49,672 nt of DNA, from NCBI RefSeq assembly GCF_000142905.1, contig NW_013657660.1, forward strand, positions 173,983 to 223,654. The letters are read 5' to 3'. Both the position numbers and the translations under genes were made by a program. This DNA is from Thecamonas trahens ATCC 50062. Its lineage: Eukaryota; Apusozoa; Apusomonadida; Apusomonadidae. Below, piece by piece: positions 8,090 through 16,430 of this stretch (its first letter is position 1; each line of letters opens with the position of its first letter). Under the pieces are notes generated by a model that was not told the DNA's origin, did no database searches, and saw only the letters and a program-made list of their open reading frames with translations.

Positions 8090-11000
8090 ATGGCTGCCAC
8101 CACCTCACCACACCCACCACACCCACCACACCCACAGATGGACCCGCCCTCCCCATCCCCCGTCCGCCTCTCGGCTTCATCCCTCGGTGCCTTCTTCTAC
8201 AACCACTGCGAGTACTTTCTCCTCCGCAGGGGCACAGACCGCGCAGCCCGAGCAAGCTCATCGTCGCCTTCCTCCGCCACGGCTGGCTCTCATCCTACCG
8301 CCACGCCAACTCTCGTGCCGGTACCGGACCTTCCAGATATCGAGTCACTGACTGGTGCCACCTTTGCACGCGGTGTGCTGTTCGAGGATGGTATCAATGC
8401 TTCCATCGCCGCTGCAGGTGTAGGATCGGACGCTGCCGACGCCGTTCCGCTGGAAATGATCGCGGACACAGTCATGGCGCTCCTGGCAGCCACGGCGTCA
8501 GCCAGCGATCTCGCCCAAAGGCTTGATGACCGTCTGGTGCCCCACCGCGAGCTCGCTGACTCGGTTGATCTCCGCCCGGGTCACTACATCTACCATCCGC
8601 GGTTTACAGGTGTCCCGTTTCAGGTCCCGGGCGTCACGTGGGGCTCATGGGAGCCCGACTTTCTGCTCATCCGCCCTGCACCGCCCGGTGCACCGCACGA
8701 TGCGCCTCTGGAAATCGTTATTATCGACGCCAAGTCGTCCAAGCGCCTCAAGCTATCGCACCAGATGCAGGTCGCGTTCTACGCCCTCGCCCTTGCCCCG
8801 CTCCTTGACGACGTCACAGTTCCTGCCGCTGCCCTTCCACCGTGGGCACTTCCGCACAACGCCGGTCCCACTATCCCGCTCTCAGCATTGGTCCCTGTGG
8901 CGCACGTCGGTGCGGTATGGCGACCGAACGCTCCGCTCGATGTCTTCCGTCTCTCGCTCCTCACAGACCTCCTCACAGACTTTATCGACACCCGCCTCCC
9001 CCGCTTGTCGCCGCTGGCCTCGCATCGGCTGACTACCGGCTCGCCGAGGTGTGCAAGACCTGCGAGTATCAGGCCGACTGCCGATCGCGCACCCTTGCCG
9101 ATGACACCATCTCCAAGATCCCGTACCTGTCAGCGTCGGCCCATGCTGCGCTTCGCCACACGCTCGGCGGTTCGCCGGCCTCTGGCGAGTTCTCCCGCAT
9201 CATTGCAGACTCCCCTCAGCTCCTTCCCCCGGGCGTGGCCGCCGCCTACGAGTGCGATAAGCCTGTCGTTGTCCCCGGTGTCCGCTCCCGGCATGTCCCG
9301 ATCGCCGAGGACCTTGCCCTCGTTGTTACCCTCGCGGTGGATCCGTTTTCATCCGCCGTGTTTGCTTGGTCGTTCCGACTGCTTGACCACAACCAAGAAG
9401 ACAAGTCTGCTCAGCTCCCGCTCGCCTGGCACCTTGCCGCGCCGAGCGAGGTCTACGCCGCGCCGCTGGCTGCTGCCGAGGCTCTGGTCACCGGCCTGAC
9501 TCAGGCACTCGACGCAGCTGCCGCGGAACGGCCGAATGTTCTCGACGCGCCCCACCGCTCGCTCCACGTCTATGTCTGGGGTCGCGATGAGCGCTATGCA
9601 CTCCTTTCGGCTGTCCTCCGTGTCGCTGCTTCATCGGCGGATCCCGTCGCTGCTGCGGCAGCTGAGCGACTCGCGCTCACCTTTGTCAACGATGCCAACA
9701 TCCTCGCCACCTCGGTTCTGCCCGATCGAATCGGCGCCGCTCTAGAGTCGGGCATCTCCAAGCTGCGCAAGCACGAGGTGATTGAGCGGCTGGAGCGCTT
9801 CGGCGTGCCGCATTCACCCGACGATTCTGCCAAGGACTTGAAGGCCATGCTCAAGCTCGCCGTACAGCGCGGCCACGACTCGTTCTCCACCGCATCGCGT
9901 CTCACCGCTCTCGAGCAAGCTGTCGCCGAGCTCGTTGTACTTCCGGTCCCGGGCTACTACACCCTCTCCGATGTCCACAGCCGGCTCGTCTCGCCTTCGG
10001 CATCGAGCATCGACACTTCTCTTGACGCGATTTATGATGCCTTCCGAGGCCTCGCCGACCCTTCGCCAGAGATGCGCAGCGGCGCTCGCGGCTCGGCCGC
10101 CATCCGACTTGCCACCAAGCTTGACTCGCTGGCTGCGGTGTTGGACGCGCTGCGTGCTCTTGCGCGTCCTGTCGGTGCGCTCGTTCTCGAAGCCGAGCCG
10201 CTCGATCCGGTCCTTCCACTCCGAGTCAACCACCCGACGATTCGCCGGCTCATCTTTATGAACCAGTTTGAGATGATGCAGACTTGGGCTGAGCTCGTCG
10301 ACGACCGCCTCGCCTTTCCGGGCGCGACAGCAGTGCTCGCTGGGCGGGACGGCGACACGCCGGTGGAATCAACGCTGGCAGAGCCGCCATCTCGCGCCCA
10401 CCCTGGCAAAGTCATCCTTGTCTCGGTTGTCAAGCCGCCGGTTTGGGCCAAAAACTCGGCCTACGAAGTTGACTCGTGGACTGGCTGGCAGCTGCGTGTC
10501 CACGTCGAGGCCGGCCTTGAGTACGTCGATGCCGACACTCTGCCTGATTTTGGGCCGTGGATGCTGGTGGGCGGTGACGACGTCATGTCGCCTATCAAGT
10601 TCCCCGACGTCCGCTTCCACAGAGCCATGTGGCCGAAAGGCCTTACGCTCCCGATGGCGTTTGCCGGCATTGCGAGGGTCGACCGCGCGCCTGATGGCGC
10701 CAGCGCCAACCTCGACCTCCTCGTGCTTACCTCGTCCAAGGCGCCGCGTGCCGCCAAGGCCAAGTCTTGGTTCACGCCCGGTACCCTTTTGGTGCTTCGT
10801 GAGCGCGGCCGCGACTTTACTACCCAGCGTGTCGTCTCGCACTTGTTTGCCCTCGACACGCCCGGCTCGGACGCTGCCTCTACGTCTACCTTTCTCGACC
10901 TCATTGCTGATCCGGTGGCGTGGGCAGTGTCGACGACGACAACACCGGTCCTGCCGGGCCTCGCCGATGCTGTCAAGGCTCGCAACACCGCCATCAATGA

Positions 11001-12528
11001 CCTCATTCGGATCGATGCCATCGACCGCCACGTCAAGCTCGACAACTCACAGGCCGCCATTCTCCGCAGCCTAATCGGCGAGGGGCCAGGTGGGCGGCTA
11101 CAGCTTGTCTGGGGCCCACCTGGTACTGGCAAGACCCACGCACTGGCGCTGGTCATCCTGCGGCTCATCGAGGGCGTGGCTATTGCGGGAAACATGGACA
11201 CCCCGTTCGACGTTCTTCTCACCGGCTTTACCAACGCCGCTATCGACAACCTCCTCGCCCGAGTCGCCAAGCTGCGGCGGACATTTGCCGGCATTGCTAA
11301 TCGGAGTGGGCCAGACTGGCCGGCCGCAGTCTTTGTCGGCAAGATCATGTCGCCGTCGACCACGGGCGATGCGCCGCAAGCATCCGATAGCGGCGGCCTC
11401 CCAGAGACACCGCTGCAGCGCGCAGGCGTTCCAGCCGCGCCCTACCGCGAGCTCGCGTCATCGGACGACATGTCTGCCGCGCGCTTTACCGTCCTCGGCG
11501 GAACAGTTTACCAGATCGACAAGCAACTGGCCAACACACGGCCGTTCGATCTCCTAATCGTTGACGAAGGCTCACAGCTCCCGGTGGCCGAGACCGCGCT
11601 GGCGGTCCAGCGGATGGCGACCGGCGGCCGGCTCATCGTCGCCGGCGACCACATGCAACTTCCGCCAATCATCCGTCAGGACTACCCACAGGTTCCGGGC
11701 ATGCCGACGCTGTTCTCGTCGATCCTGCAGTGCCTGCTGCGGACGGCAGAAAACAAGGCGATTCCCATGGGTGGTGACGTCGGTGACATGGTCCGCCACC
11801 TCGTCGGCCAGCCGCACGTCGCGCTGCTCAAGAAGAACTACCGGATGAACTCGCGCCTCTCCGAGTTTACCCGCGCACTCTATTACGCCGACTACGAGTG
11901 CATGCAGAAGAACCAGCGATTGGCGCTCACCGCCGACGAGCTCGACGCCGACCTCGTCGCCCGTGCCCCGCAGGTAGTCACTGTTGCCGATTCCGAACTC
12001 CCCATGGTCGCCGTCCGGCTGGTCCTCGACGATCCCGATGGCTGGATGGGCGCGCCGCGCGAGTCGTTGGTCCTCGCTGAGGCCCGAGCCATTGCCGACA
12101 TGTGCCACGGTCTGGAGCAGGCATGGCCGATCGACTCAGAGACGCCGTTTAGCGCCGGCGGTGTGTTTGTCATCACTCCGCATCGCTCGCAGAAGTCAAT
12201 GGTCGATGCCGCGCTGGAGGGAGCGCTCGCCGGCTCGATCGACACTGTCGAGAAGATGCAAGGGCGCGAGGTCGAGGCCTGTGTCGTTGCCTACGGCTAT
12301 TTTGACCCGCATCAGGTCGCTCGCGAGGCCGAGTTTATCTATCAGCGCGCGCGGCTCAACGTTGCCGTCACCCGCGCCCGCAACAAGGTTGTCCTCATCT
12401 ACACCGATGCCATTCTCCATCCGCTCCCCCAAGTCTACGAGTCACCGCACGCCCGTGCTGCCCTCGAGTACCTCCGCGGCTTTGTTGCCGGCGCAGTCCA
12501 AATCGACTGGCCTGTCAGCCTCGAGTAA
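8090..12528 (+). CDS. Cas4/RecB-like nuclease + SF1B helicase (apparent frameshift)
   Basis: Two overlapping frames give one protein of about 1480 aa if a single base is missing near 8998-9002 (a run of five C). The first part (from 8090, MAATTSPHPP) has a PD-(D/E)XK nuclease core: C40 in FYNHCEYF, WEPDFLL (D190), EIVIIDAKS (D213, K215) and HQMQVAFYALAL. The second frame resumes with CKTCEYQADC. C40 plus these three Cys form the four-Cys Fe-S pattern of Cas4, AddB and Dna2 nucleases. A middle region (SLHVYVWGRDERYALLSAVL) resembles the RNase H-like domain that follows such nucleases in bacterial TM0106-type proteins. The C-terminal half is a Upf1/Dna2-like SF1B helicase: GPPGTGKT (Walker A), LLIVDEGSQLP (Walker B), GDHMQLPP, LKKNYRMNSRL, VEKMQGREVE and RLNVAVTRARNKVV. 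This suggests DNA repair or replication processing, or RNA surveillance. Canonical Dna2 is an alternative, but the middle domain argues for a separate family. Confidence 0.82.
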
Positions 12529-12529
12529 A

Positions 12530-14643
12530 CTAACTAGATGCCGAGCCCGGATCCGACTCGGGTCCGGAGACAGAGCCAGAGCCGGAGACAGAGTCAGACT
12601 CGGGCCCGAGCTCAGGCTCCGAGTCGGAGCCGGTCGGCGGCGTGGTGCTTGCGCTCAAGCCGATGCTGCCTAACCCGGCATCCGTCGGCAGCTCGGCCGG
12701 CTTGTACGGCTTGTCGCCGTCGAGACCGCCCTGGGTCGAGAAGAGGCGCGAGGCAAAGGCGAGGAAGCGGCGCGAGTAAAGGTCAGGTGCGACGGCGGAC
12801 ATGCCCTCGCGGCCGCCCTTGTCGCGGACGACCTTGAGCGCATGCTCGGCGCGCTTCTTGTTGTCGTACACAGTGAGGGTATCGACGAGCCCGATGAGAT
12901 AAACCATGTCACGAGGCGAGCCATTGGCGTTGACGCCACGCATGCCGCCGCAGAACTGCTGCCACTGCGAGCGGTAGACCGGGGCGAGCGGCGGCGTGCC
13001 TGACGTCGACGAGACCGAGGAAGCAGTTGCGGTACGGGTCTCGCGACTTGGCGACAACGGCTCATCGCCGTCGCTCAGCTGGCAGACAGCGAGCAGCAGC
13101 GAGTAGTCCATGATGCGGTGGGTGTTGGAAAGGAGAGCGATGTCGGCGGCGAGCTGGTCCAGGAGCACGGCCTTGTCGTCGGACGAGACGTAGACCGGAT
13201 GGTCGAGGTTGAGGTCCTTGAGGACGGTAAGTCCTGTGCCGGGCATGATCTTCTCAGGCTTGACAAAGCGGTCCTTGGTCGAGCCCTTGAGGTCGTAGGC
13301 GACGTCGAGTGGGAGCTGAGTGTACAGCACATTGTTCATGACGAGAACCCGGACGGGCTTAGCCTTGCCGATCTGAATCTTAAAGAGGCCAAACCACCGC
13401 GGAAGCAGTGTCGTCTCGCGGTACTTTGCCACATGTGCGTGGTACTCGCGAAGGAGCTTGAGGCAGACTACCAGCTCCGACTTGGGCAGCGACTTGATGA
13501 CAAACGCGCGGTTGCGCGAGGTCCAGAAGAGCGAGCCAGACTTGCCTGCACCGAGCGAGCCCCCAACGAGCGCAGAGTCGGCCATCGACTCGCGCCACTC
13601 GGCCGGCGAAATGCCGTACATTTCCCGGATGGCTGCAAACGCCCGCGGCGCGTACTCGGACGACGTGTACTTGTGCTCTTTCCCGTGCGGGTCGACGTAG
13701 ACATGTGCCGACGCGAGCTTGGCCTCAAAGTCGTGCTCGCATACCTCGGTGACGGCCTCGTCGAGTGCAGTCTCGCCGATGCGGTGGGTGATGAACACGC
13801 CGACACCTGGCTCGCCGCTCTTCCTATCCTTGACCTTGCCCTTGGTCTTGCCCTTGGTCTGCTCTTGATCTTGCCCTTGGTCTTGGCCTGACCTTCGTCG
13901 CCGCTTTCAGCCTCACTCTCGCTGCGAGGCTCCGCCACCGAGGCCCAGGCAAGAGCAGGATCCCAGTTTGCGGCGTCAAAGGCCGGGTTGATGGTGACCG
14001 AGACAAACTGCGCGTTAAGCTGCGCCACAAGCGCAGCCGGCACCTCCAGCACCGAGCCATCCGACGGTTCAAGATAGCTTTCTGCCGGTTGCGGCATCAG
14101 GGCCGACGCCACCGAGCCTGCATGGCTCCGCGGCGGGCGGGCGCTGTCGTCGTCATTGTCGTTGCTCCCGTGGCCGCCGTCAGCAGACGCTGCGACTTGG
14201 CCTTGCTCGCCATCCGACGACCACTCCAGCTCTCCCGAGTCCGAGCCCGAGTCCGGGACCTCAATGTCCGAGAGCGAGGATCCATCCGAGAGCTCGCGGC
14301 CCGGCGTTACAGCAGCGTCCGGGGCGGCAGCAGCATCAGCAACAGCTGCAGGGGGGGGCGGCGCAGCGAGAGCAGGAGCAACGGTGGGAACAAGCATCGG
14401 GGCGAGGTGGCCGTTCCAGCCGAGTTCGTCCTTGACCTTGCGGACAAAGCAGACGGGGCAGTGCAGGGCGCCGCCGCCGCGGTCAAAGACCGGGCCCGAG
14501 GGCCGCGGTGGGAGGGCAAAGTCTGCGCCACAGGCCGAGCATGCCCAGCAAGCGGCGTGCCAGGCAAGCCCACCACGGTGGACCTCGCCGGGGCGACCGG
14601 TGGGCGGGGTGGCCAGGGCGAACCTGCACCCTGAGCACTGCAT
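12530..14643 (-). CDS. LIM domain-phosphatidylinositol phosphate kinase fusion (apparent frameshift)
   Basis: The start at 14643 (MQCSGCRFAL) opens a LIM zinc-binding domain: CSGC, then H-x2-C-x2-C-x2-C (WHAACWACSACGADF) and CPVC within the first 70 residues. A long acidic/Ser-rich linker follows, then a Lys-rich tract. The frame then shifts by one base near 13857-13866 inside KTKGK-coding repeats. After the shift the reading continues in the PIP-kinase frame (GVGVFITHRIGETALDEAV). The kinase shows AFVIKSLPKSE (ATP-lysine region), YDLKGSTKDR, LKDLNL, RIMDYSLLLAVCQ (catalytic Asp), IGLVDTLTVYDNKKRAEH and SAVAPDLYSRRF (specificity loop end). PIP kinases of this type make PI(4,5)P2 from PI4P at membranes. 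The tail is an SGSG/SES acidic run. Two separate genes remain possible, but there is no room for a second promoter. Its stop is one base from the stop of the nuclease-helicase. Confidence 0.78.
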
Positions 14644-14644
14644 G

Positions 14645-14684
14645 AGGGGGGTGGGGGTGGGGGTGGGGGTGGGGTGGGGTGGGG
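14645..14684. repeat. G-tract repeat (quadruplex-prone) upstream of LIM-PIPK start
   Basis: Runs of 4-6 G separated by single T on the given strand, beginning two bases from the LIM-PIPK start codon. On the sense strand of that gene this is a (CCCCCA)-like leader. The G-rich strand fits the four-tract quadruplex pattern. Confidence 0.85.
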
Positions 14685-14783
14685 TCGTGGTGGTTGGTGG
14701 GCTGGTGGCTGGAGCTGGTGGCTGCAGCTGGCGGCTGGAGCTGGTGGCTGCAGCTGGCTGGTCACTTCATCAATTTTGTTCAA

Positions 14784-14851
14784 GACGGACCTACGGCACA
14801 TCATGGAAGCTCGACAGGACGGACCTACGGCACATCATGGAAGCTCGACAG
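14784..14851. repeat. 34-bp perfect tandem duplication over a stop codon
   Basis: Two identical 34-base units (14784-14817 and 14818-14851) sit head to tail. The right-hand unit contains the last codons and stop of the minus-strand gene ending at 14835 (ELP-stop). The left-hand unit is an exact copy in its 3' flank. Perfect identity implies a recent slippage or duplication. Confidence 0.95.
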
Positions 14852-15913
14852 GCTCGCCGGACTTGGCCATCTCGGCGATGACGTCGTCAAACGAGGCGCC
14901 GTACTTTTGGGCAAAGACGAGCTCGACGGCGCCCTGCTCCTCGCGGTGGTTGTCGACAATGTAGGCCTTGCGTGCGCGGAGGCGGTCGAGGTAGACGCGC
15001 ATGCGCCTGATCTTCAGGGCGTTGCGAATCTTGTTGGAGGCGTCGAGCGGGTCGACGACCCGCGGCGGCGAGTGCTCGCGCGAGTGGGCGCCGTCGATGC
15101 GGCGCGAAGCCTCCCAGCGGATGCGGGCGTCGAGCGCCGAGCGCGAGGCGAGGGTGCGGATCGACGAGTCGTCGTCGAGCTCGCAGTCCATGGTCTCCCA
15201 CGACGACGGCTCGTACACGCCGCGCTCCTCCTCGCGGGCGCGGCGCAGCCTGCGGTCGAGGGCAACCTTGGCTCTTGTCTTGGGCACAGCGCCCAGCACA
15301 AAGACCTTACGCGGTCGCCGAGCAGGCGCCGGGCCGCCGGAGGACCCATCGCGCGGCTCGGCCCCTTCGTCATCGACATCGAGCTGCTCCTCGGCAAGCA
15401 GCCGGGCGCGGGTGGTAAAGAACCGCCGCCGCCGGCGGCGGCCTTCCACCACGTCGTACTTGGGCAGGACGCCGGCAGCCGCTGTCCGGAACAGTGTCGT
15501 CGAGTCTGCAAAACACGGCGCGTACCGCTCGGCATCGGCGCCCGGCCGTTGCCGCCGCGCTACAAGCTCGGCCTCGCGCGAGGCAAAGTCGCGGGCGGGC
15601 GCTCCGCCCGACGCCGCCCCGCGGTCCGACGCCGTACCCGACACCACCACGCCCACCACGCCCGCCACGCCCGCTACGCCCGCCACGCCCGGCGTGGGCG
15701 AGCCCGGCTCACCGTCGCCGCCACCGCCCACCTCGCCAGGTCCACCCTGACCGGCCTTGGGCGAGCCTGCGCCCGCTGCCCCGCTGGGCTGGTCGCCCAG
15801 CGCCGTCGCCGCTGGGCCGTCCGCCGCCCCCACTGTGGCGTATATGGGATCATCAAACTTTGGCTCGACCTCCTCGCCACCATTCCCCTTGGCTATCTCC
15901 CCACCAATGCCAT
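14835..15913 (-). CDS. hypothetical Arg-rich protein (probable 5' one-base error)
   Basis: I do not recognise the family. The open frame has no ATG between an upstream in-frame stop (about 15942) and a GTG at 15833, yet it looks coding upstream of that GTG (EVEPKFDDPIYATVGAADGP). An ATG at 15913 reads MALVG in the adjacent frame. One extra G in the four-base G/C run at 15899-15902 would join it to this frame, so I set the start there. The protein (about 359 aa) has a Gly/Ala/Pro-rich N-terminus with repeated VAGVAGVAGVVG, a basic patch (EGRRRRRRFFTTRARLL), a second basic region (KTRAKVALDRRLRRAREEERG) and a charged C-terminal helix region (IRNALKIRRMRVYLDRLRARK). Its stop falls within the 34-bp tandem duplication. 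Confidence 0.55.
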
Positions 15914-16430
15914 CCCCTCTCCCCGTGAGCCTCTTCCTCGCTCAACCCCCCCTCCCCCCCCTCCCCCCCTCCTTCTCTTCACCGCCTCCACCTGCTGTCT
16001 GCCCCGTCACCGGCAAAAAATGGCCCGCCCGCCCCGCCTGACCACCCCCACCCGACCACCCACCCGACCGCCACGGCCACGGTGCGAGGCGCAAGGAGGC
16101 GAGTCTTCCCAGCGGCAGAGACCGGCCACAGGCACTACTGCCTACCACTTGCCACTGTTTCCACACTCTACGTACAGCAGCAACCACCCATGCTCCACCG
16201 TGCGCCCGTCCAGTTGACCGGAGCTCGTGCGGCGTTCGCTGTCCAGGGTGCCTGTTTGGCGGTGAGTGGCCAATGTTGGGGGTAAAGTGGTGCCCCCAAC
16301 CGCTGGCTGGCCTGCCACCGGCGTGTCAGCTCACCTGCCTGATGGCCGCTCCGCCCAACACGCACATACGCAACACGCTCACTCTCTCACACACTCTCTC
16401 TTTTTCTTTCTTAGTCGATCTGGTCGTTTG
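15914..16430. other. intergenic region
   Basis: 517 bases without a supported gene, between the 5' end of the gene at 15913 and the 3' end of the RasGEF gene. It begins with long C tracts (about 15945-15973). It contains an 8-bp inverted repeat with a 10-base loop (16275-16300) and a pyrimidine-rich stretch ending in TTTTTCTTTCTTAG (about 16400-16413) that looks like a plus-strand splice acceptor but has no convincing exon after it. Confidence 0.5.
16275..16300. other. 8-bp inverted repeat (hairpin candidate)
   Basis: GTTGGGGG and CCCCCAAC flank a 10-base loop. It lies about 130-155 bases downstream of the RasGEF stop, so it could sit in that transcript's 3' region. The function is unknown. 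Confidence 0.5.

Noticed and set aside
9007..9048. 42-base GT..AG segment as an intron fixing the helicase frame
   Set aside because: Its length is a multiple of three, so removal does not change frame. It would also delete conserved residues.
14784..14851. CRISPR-like array from the 34-bp repeat
   Set aside because: Only two directly abutting copies with no spacers, in a eukaryotic genome.
16400..16413. plus-strand splice acceptor (TTTTTCTTTCTTAG)
   Set aside because: The following sequence is the antisense end of the RasGEF gene. No donor or exon fits.
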